Below are positions 26,359 to 34,326 of a stretch of 64,000 nt of DNA, in pieces (within the stretch, counting starts at the first letter, position 1; every line of letters begins with the position of its first letter). Under the pieces are notes generated by a model. That model ran no database searches and was not told where the DNA came from. It saw nothing but the letters and a program-made list of their open reading frames with translations. The position numbers were made by a program, and so were the translations under genes. Origin of the DNA: an uncultured bacterium (GTDB lineage Bacteria > Cyanobacteriota > Vampirovibrionia > Gastranaerophilales > Gastranaerophilaceae); NCBI GenBank assembly GCA_949286705.1, contig CASEDF010000006.1:117809-181808 (forward strand), given 5' to 3'.

Positions 26359-27057
26359 TTATTCAATAATAACGCGTGCAGGAAAATTATTTTTCAACAA
26401 GTCATTTGCAACGCTCTGTGCTTTTTCACGTGAAGAAAAAGATCCAACCTGCAAAGTATAAGCTGCACCGATATTTTTTATAAACGGCTGAATATTAAGC
26501 CCGGATTCTTGAATAATACCTTTCGCGACCTCTGCCTGCTCGGCGGTTGCATAATAACCCACTATCACTTTGGCGGCAACTGCTGGCTGCGATGTTTGCG
26601 GTGTCGGAGCAGTTTCTTTTAACGGAGTTGATACCGCTGAATTTACAGTCTGCTCAAGAGGTTTATGAGGCTCTAACACAATTGCCTCCTCGTCCTCGCC
26701 TATAACTTTATGTTTTTGTTCAGGGAGTTTTACTTTTTCCTCAAGCTCCGGAGAAAACGTATCGTCTTCCATATTTTCTTCTGTGTATGAATTATCTTCC
26801 ATCTGGATTAAACGTAATCTTTCATCAACACTCCCCTTTGCCACATCTTCCATTGATGAATCGGAATTATCACCTATAGAAACATCAACATCCGGTGACA
26901 ATTGTTTTGCAACCCCTAAAAATATCAACAGTAAAACAAAAAATGCCGAAACAAACAGGATTATACCCTCATTAGGATTTGCTTCCAATTTTCTTTTATA
27001 GTCTTTATATGTTACATGAGAAGGTTTTTCATATTTTTCTTCGTCTTCATAAATCAT
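26359..27057 (-). CDS. Membrane-anchored SPOR-domain protein
   Basis: 232 residues: acidic/basic cytoplasmic start, one membrane helix (about 32-50, EGIILFVSAFFVLLLIFLGV), a long low-complexity acidic linker (about 55-150), and a C-terminal SPOR domain (about 160-232, KVIVGYYATAEQAEVAKGIIQ and YTLQVGSFSSREKAQSVAND). SPOR domains bind denuded glycan strands at division sites, so a septal peptidoglycan role is probable. Last gene of the HEAT-queC-DUF366 operon. Confidence 0.82.
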   Translation of the reverse strand: MIYEDEEKYEKPSHVTYKDYKRKLEANPNEGIILFVSAFFVLLLIFLGVAKQLSPDVDVSIGDNSDSSMEDVAKGSVDERLRLIQMEDNSYTEENMEDDTFSPELEEKVKLPEQKHKVIGEDEEAIVLEPHKPLEQTVNSAVSTPLKETAPTPQTSQPAVAAKVIVGYYATAEQAEVAKGIIQESGLNIQPFIKNIGAAYTLQVGSFSSREKAQSVANDLLKNNFPARVIIE

Positions 27058-27059
27058 AA

Positions 27060-27614
27060 TTACACTCCTCTAACCTTTGTTGATGCCAATATTATATCAT
27101 CAATTTCTTCGGAATATCTCTGCATAATTTCTTTTGCAAATTCATTTATATCTTTTATACCCAGATCCGTTTCAAGTCCTGCCGCGTTAACCGGAGCGCC
27201 TTGAGGATTAATATTTACACCTGTGTGGATAAGTATTGATGTTAAAGATTTTGTCGCGATTGAAACAGTAAGTTTTTTACAATTTACATACAAATCGTCC
27301 CCGAAACGGTCAACCTTTACACCGCGTCTTTCCAGCGCCTCTTTTATAATACAAATCAAAAGTCTTTGTCTGAAAACACCTTCAACAAGATTTACGTTAA
27401 ACTGTTCGGTTATAAAGCTGAGCATATTTTTGCTGTATATAGGCTCATTATTTATAACATCCTCAATATCAACCATTTCATTAATTTTCACTTCACATTC
27501 ACCGGTAAATGCGACAATTGCATCACCCTGAATTTTAAAATTCTTATAAATCCAGTGAGGAGAAAGCTGCCAGCCTTCGTATTTAATTTGTTCATCAATC
27601 AGTAATGTTTTCAT
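27060..27614 (-). CDS. DUF366 family protein
   Basis: 184 residues from the ATG at 27614 (MKTLLIDEQIKYEGWQLSPHW). Matches my memory of DUF366: MKTLLID-x-x-I-x-Y-x-G-x-Q-L-x-PHWIYKNF and GDAIVAFTGECEV near the start. Function not known. It overlaps the end of queC and sits in the same operon; DUF366 beside deazaguanine or tRNA-modification genes would be worth testing, but nothing here proves a shared pathway. Confidence 0.75.
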   Translation of the reverse strand: MKTLLIDEQIKYEGWQLSPHWIYKNFKIQGDAIVAFTGECEVKINEMVDIEDVINNEPIYSKNMLSFITEQFNVNLVEGVFRQRLLICIIKEALERRGVKVDRFGDDLYVNCKKLTVSIATKSLTSILIHTGVNINPQGAPVNAAGLETDLGIKDINEFAKEIMQRYSEEIDDIILASTKVRGV

Positions 27615-28266
27615 AATTTTCAAAAAGTATTTTTAAATATTTTGTGTCATTATTAGCAATAAGAGCATTTTTCAATCTTGTACAGGATTCACATTTGCCG
27701 CAATGCTTTTCAACTCCGTCATAGCAGCTCCATATCAAATCCAACGGCACTGAATACTCAATTGCTTGTTTAACTATATCATTTTTATTAAAATTTATCA
27801 AGGGAGCAATGATTTTGGGACGTTTTTTGGTTGAATATTCAAACTCTGCATTAATTTTGTCAATAAAATTTTGGGTATTATCCGGAAAGGTTTCGCCTTC
27901 TTCTTTATTTGCGCCGATTAAAATATAATCAAAATCTTCACCGTCCGCAAAACTTGCTGCGATATTCAAAAATAATCCGTTGCGATTAGGCACCCAAACA
28001 GTATTTGAATTTTTTTGAATACCTGACGGGAGGTTCTTCTTATCTACAAGAGCAGTATGGGTAATTTCTTTCAGCCAATCAAGCTTGATGAGTTTATGCT
28101 GTAGATTATAATATTCACAAATTTTCTTACAGGCTTTGATTTCTTGCTCTGCTGATTTTTGGCCGTAATCAAATGTCAGTGCAAATGTTACATTATATTT
28201 TTCTTTACATACCGCAAGGCTTACAACGGAATCCAGACCGCCGGACAAAAGTATGATTGACCTAGT
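27595..28266 (-). CDS. queC: 7-cyano-7-deazaguanine synthase
   Basis: Makes preQ0 from 7-carboxy-7-deazaguanine, ammonia and ATP, for queuosine or related bases. PP-loop SIILLSGGLDSVVSLAV at the N-terminus, YGQKSAEQEI, and the four-Cys zinc site with CYDGVEKHCGKCESCTRLKNAL at the C-terminus. About 223 residues. I prefer the ATG at 28266 (MTRSIILL), which has GAGGAA 7 bases upstream and overlaps the HEAT stop. No other que genes are in the window. Confidence 0.94.
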   Translation of the reverse strand, partial: TRSIILLSGGLDSVVSLAVCKEKYNVTFALTFDYGQKSAEQEIKACKKICEYYNLQHKLIKLDWLKEITHTALVDKKNLPSGIQKNSNTVWVPNRNGLFLNIAASFADGEDFDYILIGANKEEGETFPDNTQNFIDKINAEFEYSTKKRPKIIAPLINFNKNDIVKQAIEYSVPLDLIWSCYDGVEKHCGKCESCTRLKNALIANNDTKYLKILFENYENITD

Positions 28267-29191
28267 CATTTTCATATTCCTCAATCATATATTTAGCTTC
28301 TTCTTTAAGGCTTTCGACATAAGTCGGCAGGCTTATTACCTCATCAAGGATATCGCGTCCCTGAATATTATATAAAGCAATTAAAGCATTTTTTCTTACT
28401 TCTTCATCCTTATCATCAAGACAAGCTCTTATTGCCTCTGCGGCTTTTGGATGAGAACTTTCCATCAAAGCTTCAATTGCATTAATTCTAACCTGAGCAG
28501 ATTCGTCATCCAAAGACGACTTTAAAGCCTGAAAAACTCTTTCATTATCATCTAATCTGAGTTTTGTAAGAGCTTCTATTACTCTTTCTTTTAAGAAAGT
28601 AAATTTATTCATCAAACCCTGTTTGGTTTCCAAAATACTTACAAGCGGATCTATTGCACGCATATCACCTAGAAGCCCGAGAGCCGATGCAGCTGATTCG
28701 CGTAAATAAACAGACTTTTCATTTTCGTCTTTTACCACATCAATCAAAGGCGCAACAGCATATTTATCGCCGATTTTACCCAGAGCGTCCGCACATGCCA
28801 GCCGCACTCTATAATGCTCATCTTTATTATTAAGACAATACAAAAGAGGCGTCACGGCACTTGTATCTTTGTAATTTGCAATGGCTTTTGCACACATTGC
28901 GCGTAAATTTACAAATTTTTCATTCACAACAGCATCTGCCGTTTCGTTTTTTTCCAATAACAAATCAATCAGCACATTTAATGTTGATTTAAACCTGAAC
29001 CTGTCGGCAAATCTTACGACATCAGACAAAATATCGGGATTTTTCGAAACGGTTAATATATAGTTATAAATTTCGACCAAATCCTCTTTTGAATATTCTT
29101 CATCCAGAGCTGCAATATTATTAATGACCGCCTCAACGTCAGTTTCATCAAACAAATTACATTTTTTTGCAATTGTGTCGAAATCTAACAT
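28262..29191 (-). CDS. HEAT-repeat protein
   Basis: 309 residues from the ATG at 29191 (MLDFDTIAKKC), behind AGGAAGAG. At least five HEAT/PBS-type units of about 30 residues, for example AVTPLLYCLNNKDEHYRVRLACADALGKIGD, AVAPLIDVVKDENEKSVYLR and AIRACLDDKDEEVRKNALIAL (only parts shown). Such solenoids bind proteins; the PBS-lyase-type repeat is common in cyanobacteria, but no lyase function is implied. First gene of an operon with queC, DUF366 and the SPOR protein. Confidence 0.85.
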   Translation of the reverse strand: MLDFDTIAKKCNLFDETDVEAVINNIAALDEEYSKEDLVEIYNYILTVSKNPDILSDVVRFADRFRFKSTLNVLIDLLLEKNETADAVVNEKFVNLRAMCAKAIANYKDTSAVTPLLYCLNNKDEHYRVRLACADALGKIGDKYAVAPLIDVVKDENEKSVYLRESAASALGLLGDMRAIDPLVSILETKQGLMNKFTFLKERVIEALTKLRLDDNERVFQALKSSLDDESAQVRINAIEALMESSHPKAAEAIRACLDDKDEEVRKNALIALYNIQGRDILDEVISLPTYVESLKEEAKYMIEEYEND

Positions 29192-29273
29192 ACTCTTCCT
29201 ATCTAAAATAAATATACAATAAAAACTGTTTTGTGGCAATTATTATTGTTGATTTTCGTGCTAAAATTTAAGT

Positions 29274-29519
29274 ATGAAAAGTTTTAAAGCAACAGTCAAT
29301 GTAAAATTAAAAGACACAATAAAGGATATTAAGGCACAAACACTTGAACAGGCAGTACATAGCTTAATGCCTGTACAAAATCTAAAGTGCAAAGCGGGCA
29401 ATACATATTCTATCGAATTTGATGCAAAAGACAAAAATGAAGCAGAGAAAATTATAAACACGATTGCTGAAGAAATTTTATCAAACAGTGTAATAGAAGA
29501 ATACGAAATTAAATGGTAA
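29274..29519 (+). CDS. purS: Phosphoribosylformylglycinamidine synthase subunit PurS
   Basis: Small dimeric bridge of the three-part FGAM synthase (PurS-PurQ-PurL). 81 residues; KATVNVKLKDTIKDIKAQTLEQAVHSL and a C-terminus YSIEFDAKDKNEAEKIINT fit the PurS fold. First of the run purS-purQ-purL; its stop overlaps the purQ start by 7 bases. Confidence 0.9.
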   Translation: MKSFKATVNVKLKDTIKDIKAQTLEQAVHSLMPVQNLKCKAGNTYSIEFDAKDKNEAEKIINTIAEEILSNSVIEEYEIKW

Positions 29520-30103
29520 AAGCAGGGATAATAACATTTTTAGGTACAAATTGCGAACGCGATACAAAACAGGCTTGTGAATTTTTGGGCTGGGATACGG
29601 AATTTATCTGGCAGAACGATAAAATTGAAAAGCATTATGACATAATATTTCTCCCCGGCGGTTTTTCATACGGGGATCATATATCATCAGGCAGAATTGC
29701 AAAACTTACCCCTGCAGTTAAATCTTTGCCTGTCGGAAAATCCTTAATCATCGGAATTTGTAACGGGTTTCAAATTTTGACGGAAGCGGGGCTTTTGTCA
29801 GGCGCCTTAACCTATAACGAAAATCTCCACTTTATCTCTAAAGTTACGGATTTGGAATTCCAAAATGGAATTATACGGCTTCCCATAGCACACCATCAGG
29901 GAAATTACACAGGCAAAAACGGCGAAGAAATTATTATGCGCTACAAAAGAAATGTAAACGGCTCCGACGACAGGATTGCAGGAATTTATGACCGTAAAAA
30001 CAAAATTATTGGTATGATGCCGCACCCCGAACGCGCAGTGTTTGAAGAATCGGGTTTAACAGACGGCAGAAAGGTTTTTGAATTTATTAAAAATGAAATA
30101 TAA
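29513..30103 (+). CDS. purQ: Phosphoribosylformylglycinamidine synthase, glutaminase subunit
   Basis: Class I amidotransferase that delivers ammonia to PurL. Catalytic Cys in GICNGFQIL (about residue 82) and the PHPER motif with His and Glu near the C-terminus are present; FLPGGFSYGDHISSG is typical. 196 residues, a little shorter than the usual ~220. The 3' end overlaps purL, so translation is coupled. Confidence 0.93.
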   Translation: MVKAGIITFLGTNCERDTKQACEFLGWDTEFIWQNDKIEKHYDIIFLPGGFSYGDHISSGRIAKLTPAVKSLPVGKSLIIGICNGFQILTEAGLLSGALTYNENLHFISKVTDLEFQNGIIRLPIAHHQGNYTGKNGEEIIMRYKRNVNGSDDRIAGIYDRKNKIIGMMPHPERAVFEESGLTDGRKVFEFIKNEI

Positions 30104-31595
30104 AAAATATATTACCGAGAAATTAAACAGAGTTCCAAACGAATTTGAATTGCATCTATTCAGTGCAACATATTCCGAACACTGCGGATATTTGCATTCA
30201 AAAGGGCTTTTAAAAGAATTACCGCGAAAAAATGCAATTTACTATAATGAAAACGCCGGCGGGATAAAAATCGGACGCCATGCAATACTTTTTAAAATAG
30301 AATCACACAACCACCCCTGCGCGGTTGAACCGTTTAACGGGGCAGCGACAGGAATCGGCGGAATTGTAAGAGATGTGCTTGCAATGAATGCAAGACCGAT
30401 TGCGCTTTGTAATTCCTTAAAATTCGGCGATGACAAAAGAATTATAGAAGGCGTAATTGACGGGATTTCAAATTACGGCAACTCAATCGGGGTTCCGACA
30501 GTTTCTACGGAAGTGCTGTACAATAAAGCTTTTACCGAAAATCCTCTGGTAAACGTCACCTGCATCGGGATTGCAAAATACGACGACATTTTAACATCAA
30601 ACAAAGCACGCGCAGGTTTAAAACTTATGCTTGTAGGTTCTGCAACAATGAAAGACGGCATGGGCGGCGCAAGTTTTGCCTCCAAAAAGTTAAGCGATGA
30701 AAAAAAAGAGGATAAATTGTCAATTCAAATTGCAAATCCTTTTATGGAAAAAAAGCTTATTGAAGCTTGTCTGGAAATATTCAGCCAAAAACTTGTTGCC
30801 TCATGTCAGGATTGCGGGGCTGCCGGAATTTTATCATCGACATCGGAGGTTGCATTCAAAAGCAATACAGGCGTTGACATTGACCTTGATAAAATTCATA
30901 CCGGCGATAATTCAATTAAGGATTTTGAAATAATGCTTTCAGAAACTCAAGAGCGAATGCTTTTTGCGGTTCAGGAAAATTCAATTCCCGCGATTTCTGA
31001 AATCCTTAAAAAATATGAGCTTGAATATTCCGTTATAGGAACAGTCATTGATAAAAAAAATTATATTATAAGGCGCGGAAACAAAATTCTTGCCGATATT
31101 CCCGTTGATATCCTCGTAACCCCGCCCGATGTGCCTTTAGATTATACTGAGGGCAGCTTGTCGGCGGCAGATATTATTTCGATAAATAACAAATCCATTT
31201 TTGAACGGTATGACCACACAGTCGGAAATAGAACAGAATTGCAGCCTGATGAAAAACCTCAATTTAATATACTAAGAATTTGGGAAGAAAATTGCGACCT
31301 CGGAGTTTATACTTTTTCCGCCACAGTCAAAAATACATATTCTGCCATTATGGATGCTGCAAAATTTTTCAAATCAAACGGCATCAAACCTCTCGGGATT
31401 ACGAACTGCCTCAATTTTACAAATCCTGAGATTCCTCCGACTATGTTTGAATTTCGTAAAACAATTTTGGATATTAAAAAAGCCTGCAAAGAAGTTCAAA
31501 TACCCGTATGTTCCGGAAATGTATCATTCTATAACGAAAGCACGAATTCAAAAATCATTAATATGCCTACCTTCACTATGATTGGAGTCAGGTAA
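30093..31595 (+). CDS. purL: PurL-like FGAM synthase subunit lacking the last domain
   Basis: First half is ordinary PurL: YSEHCGYLHSKG (catalytic His), KIESHNHPCAVEPFNGAATG and IGGIVRDVLAM, then the first AIRS C-domain. The second half reaches CSGNVSFYNES and then ends MPTFTMIGVR; about 200-230 residues of the final AIRS C-domain, normally following this point, are absent. The segment normally carrying the TDGN motif, before IKPLGITNCLNF, is also shortened. 500 residues against about 720-740. The stop is followed directly by a terminator, so this is not a window or local frameshift effect. Start at ATG 30093 rather than TTG 30078. Confidence 0.85.
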   Translation: MKYKKYITEKLNRVPNEFELHLFSATYSEHCGYLHSKGLLKELPRKNAIYYNENAGGIKIGRHAILFKIESHNHPCAVEPFNGAATGIGGIVRDVLAMNARPIALCNSLKFGDDKRIIEGVIDGISNYGNSIGVPTVSTEVLYNKAFTENPLVNVTCIGIAKYDDILTSNKARAGLKLMLVGSATMKDGMGGASFASKKLSDEKKEDKLSIQIANPFMEKKLIEACLEIFSQKLVASCQDCGAAGILSSTSEVAFKSNTGVDIDLDKIHTGDNSIKDFEIMLSETQERMLFAVQENSIPAISEILKKYELEYSVIGTVIDKKNYIIRRGNKILADIPVDILVTPPDVPLDYTEGSLSAADIISINNKSIFERYDHTVGNRTELQPDEKPQFNILRIWEENCDLGVYTFSATVKNTYSAIMDAAKFFKSNGIKPLGITNCLNFTNPEIPPTMFEFRKTILDIKKACKEVQIPVCSGNVSFYNESTNSKIINMPTFTMIGVR

Positions 31596-31623
31596 AAGAA
31601 CCCCAAATTTGGAGTTCTTTTTT
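31594..31623 (+). terminator. Intrinsic terminator after purL
   Basis: AAAGAAC-CCCAAA pairs with TTTGGAGTTCTTT (one mismatch), then a T-run. It overlaps the purL stop codon. Confidence 0.88.
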
Positions 31624-31642
31624 ATATTAAGATGCAGAAAAT

Positions 31643-32515
31643 TTATGCTGCTTTATTTGTTTCTTGAACCTGTTCTTTTTCGGCATTTTTCTTATGAATA
31701 TATGCCCCGAGCATATTCGCCGGTTTCATAACCAGTACAGGAACAATGTATCTGTATACCATACCGAAGACGAACAATGATTTAAGAACCCCCATGCCGT
31801 CAATCAATGTTGTAAGACGTTTATTCTTTAATACATCAAGATTAAAATCACGAATATTTTTATAAGGTATTGCTTCTTCAGCCTTCACATGCTGCAAATT
31901 AGGCTTTCTCAAACCTTTATATGAGCCATCCGCGAGAGAAGTTTCTATTCTTTTATTAAGTTCATCAATTCTTTTATTTTTAATATTAAACCAATCTTGC
32001 ATAAATTGATTTATATTTTTAGGATCCCAATTGCCAAATGTTCTTGTTCTTTTAGCTTTCGGATGATCTAATAAATAATTGGCAGCAAAACGGGTCGTTA
32101 CACCATCCCACCAGTTTGCAAGTTTGCTGTCAAGAAAATATGAACCGGCAGTTGAAATTCCCCAGGTCATAACATCATTTAATGCAAGGGTTTTGCGTTT
32201 TTCGGGATCCAATTTATCATTTTGCAATGTTCTTATAGTATACATCCCTGAAATAAGAGTAGCACCTATTGCAGACATATGCGTTGTCATATTTTTTACA
32301 TCTTTTGTTTTGTTGACAAACTTCTTTGCAAACTTACTTCTGTAAAATTTTTCGTAATAATTTCTTGCTATGAATTCTGTTAAATTATCATATTGCTTTT
32401 TAACAGGATCAAACAATTTTGAATGAATATGAGGAGTACCTGTAAATGCAGGTCTGACATTTTGATATTTCATATTGCGGTTATTGACATTTACTGTTTG
32501 AAAATTTACCTGCAT
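31643..32515 (-). CDS. Lineage-specific hypothetical protein with N-terminal PAFTG motif
   Basis: 290 residues, no family recognised. A polar N-terminus NNRNMKYQNVRPAFTGTPH precedes a mostly helical body with two or three hydrophobic stretches (about 85-105 MSAIGATLISGMYTI; about 125-140; about 240-265 LKSLFVFGMVYRYIVPVLVM), so membrane association is likely. Many Lys/Arg. Its start overlaps the stop of the related-looking gene at 32515 by one base; the pair shares an FYRSKFAKKFV / FRSEKFKKLVEV element. Function unknown. Confidence 0.7.
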   Translation of the reverse strand: MQVNFQTVNVNNRNMKYQNVRPAFTGTPHIHSKLFDPVKKQYDNLTEFIARNYYEKFYRSKFAKKFVNKTKDVKNMTTHMSAIGATLISGMYTIRTLQNDKLDPEKRKTLALNDVMTWGISTAGSYFLDSKLANWWDGVTTRFAANYLLDHPKAKRTRTFGNWDPKNINQFMQDWFNIKNKRIDELNKRIETSLADGSYKGLRKPNLQHVKAEEAIPYKNIRDFNLDVLKNKRLTTLIDGMGVLKSLFVFGMVYRYIVPVLVMKPANMLGAYIHKKNAEKEQVQETNKAA

Positions 32516-33321
32516 TATTTGTCACCTCCCACAAATTTAGATAACGATACCGGCATATATTTATTCATAAAACCTTTTTCTTCCTGTACCGGAGCAGTTT
32601 TAGATTTCTTTTCCAGTCCGAATACATATTTCAAAATTGCAGGTATCAAAGCAATTGTCAACATTGCTTTAGGAATACCGAGAACTATAGAATCAGGAAT
32701 CATTTGAGCGACCTTACTTATATTCTTATAAGGTTTAGATTTTTCCAATTTACGTTTACCGATTTCGGGGACATCAAAAAGACTTGCCAGACTTTCTAAT
32801 TCTTTTTTAACACTTCCGTCTTTATTTTTAACCTGTCTTGCACCAAGATACTTATTAGGCTCGGCTTTTATTTTCTTGAATGCCTTGTCGAATGGTGCCA
32901 TAACAATTGAAGAAACCACAAAACCGATAACAGCTGATGATATAGCGTGAGCTGCTGCGTACATACTGTCTTCTCTGTCATCTTTACCCGCCATAGCCAT
33001 ATTAGTGGCAGGTCTTAAGACACCGGCGACAGCTAGCGCAACAAGCGCCTGCGCAACAACTGTTTTTTCTTCAAAAACTTCTACCAATTTTTTAAATTTT
33101 TCTGATCTGAATATTTTATCGGTAAAAGTTTCGCCTAAGTTATTAAAAACTTTAACGGCAGCTTCGCTTGTTTTTTTACTCGCTCCGCTGCCGCTAAATG
33201 CTACACTATATCCTCTATTATTCTCACGCAATCCTACACTGTGATTTTTCACATTATCCGCAGGATGCCCCGAATGGTAACCTTGCTTTGTTGTATCATA
33301 TTGTATCGAATGAATTTTCAT
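32515..33321 (-). CDS. Lineage-specific hypothetical membrane protein with N-terminal VAFSG motif
   Basis: 268 residues from the ATG at 33321 (MKIHSIQYD), chosen because GGTGG lies just upstream; the longer form has no such site. N-terminal LRENNRGYSVAFSGSGASKK, then hydrophobic segments about 88-105 (AQALVALAVAGVL), about 120-145 (AAAHAISSAVIGFVVSSIVM) and about 228-245. Paired with the 31643 gene in one operon; the shared N-terminal AF-x-G motif and the FRSEKF element suggest both belong to one exported or membrane-associated family. Function unknown. Confidence 0.7.
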   Translation of the reverse strand: MKIHSIQYDTTKQGYHSGHPADNVKNHSVGLRENNRGYSVAFSGSGASKKTSEAAVKVFNNLGETFTDKIFRSEKFKKLVEVFEEKTVVAQALVALAVAGVLRPATNMAMAGKDDREDSMYAAAHAISSAVIGFVVSSIVMAPFDKAFKKIKAEPNKYLGARQVKNKDGSVKKELESLASLFDVPEIGKRKLEKSKPYKNISKVAQMIPDSIVLGIPKAMLTIALIPAILKYVFGLEKKSKTAPVQEEKGFMNKYMPVSLSKFVGGDK

Positions 33322-33495
33322 TTTCCACCAATCAATTAACTGTCTATACATTTATTCTAAATCAAAGCAAAACAAAATTTGCCAGAACTTTAAAAAAAGT
33401 TTACAAAATCTTTTCAGATTTGTTCATGACTCAATTATATATTACAAATTTAAGCTTAACAATTGGTGTAAAAATAACACTATTTGTGAAAAATT

Positions 33496-34326
33496 TCACA
33501 TATCCAAAGCCAAATCCAACGTCGGTGCTTTTGCGACTATGGCGCTGGAAGATATAATATCAACACCGGTAGACGCAATCGCACCAACCGTTGAAAGATT
33601 AACGTTACCGCTTGCTTCAACAATAGCCTTATGATTAATAAGACAGCATGCTGTTTTCATAGTTTCAATATCCATATTATCAAGCATGATTATATCAACA
33701 TCAGCTGCCAGAGCCTCTTTTACCTGTTCAATGGTATCACATTCCACTTCAATTTTATGGGCATGGGACAAATTTTCCTTCAATTTTTTAACAGCATTTG
33801 TAATTGAGCCTGCAAGTCTGATATGATTGTCTTTAATCATGGCACAATCAGAAAGATTAAACCTGTGGAGTGCGCCTCCGCCTGTTTTAACCGCATATTT
33901 TTCAAAAATTCTGAAATTCGGAGTTGTTTTTCTGGTATCAACGATTTTTGCGGGATAATTCCCGATTGCATCCTGATATTTTTTAGTTTCTGTTGCGATA
34001 CCGGACATACGCTGAATATAGTTAAGCGCAACGCGTTCTCCCATTAAAAGTTCTTTTGCAGGGCCTTCAATATCAGCAATTTTATTGCCTTTTTTAATTA
34101 AGTCACCGTCTTGAAAATAAAATTTTATTTTTATATCTTTTGAAAGCGTTTCATAAACTGTTTTAAACACATCAGCACCGCACAAAACACCGTCAGATCT
34201 TGTATTAAGCGCACCTTTCAAATAATCATCATCTGCTGCGAGATTTTCCGTTGTAATATCGCCAAAACCGATATCCTCTTTCAATGCCTCTTTTACGTGA
34301 TCTTTTACATACAAATTATTTAACAA
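33496..34326 (-). CDS. nadC: Nicotinate-nucleotide pyrophosphorylase (carboxylating)
   Basis: Converts quinolinate and PRPP to nicotinate mononucleotide. EDIGFGDITTE near the N-terminus, LMGERVALNYIQRMSGIAT, DTRKTTPNFRIFEKYAVKTGG, HNRFNL-like LHRFNLSDCAMIKDNHI, and VEASGNVNLSTVGAIASTGVD. 276 residues, normal. The start is probably TTG 34326, seven bases after GGAGAA inside the nadB end. With nadB and nadE it covers three of the steps of de novo NAD synthesis; nadA is not in the window. Confidence 0.95.
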   Translation of the reverse strand: MLNNLYVKDHVKEALKEDIGFGDITTENLAADDDYLKGALNTRSDGVLCGADVFKTVYETLSKDIKIKFYFQDGDLIKKGNKIADIEGPAKELLMGERVALNYIQRMSGIATETKKYQDAIGNYPAKIVDTRKTTPNFRIFEKYAVKTGGGALHRFNLSDCAMIKDNHIRLAGSITNAVKKLKENLSHAHKIEVECDTIEQVKEALAADVDIIMLDNMDIETMKTACCLINHKAIVEASGNVNLSTVGAIASTGVDIISSSAIVAKAPTLDLALDM

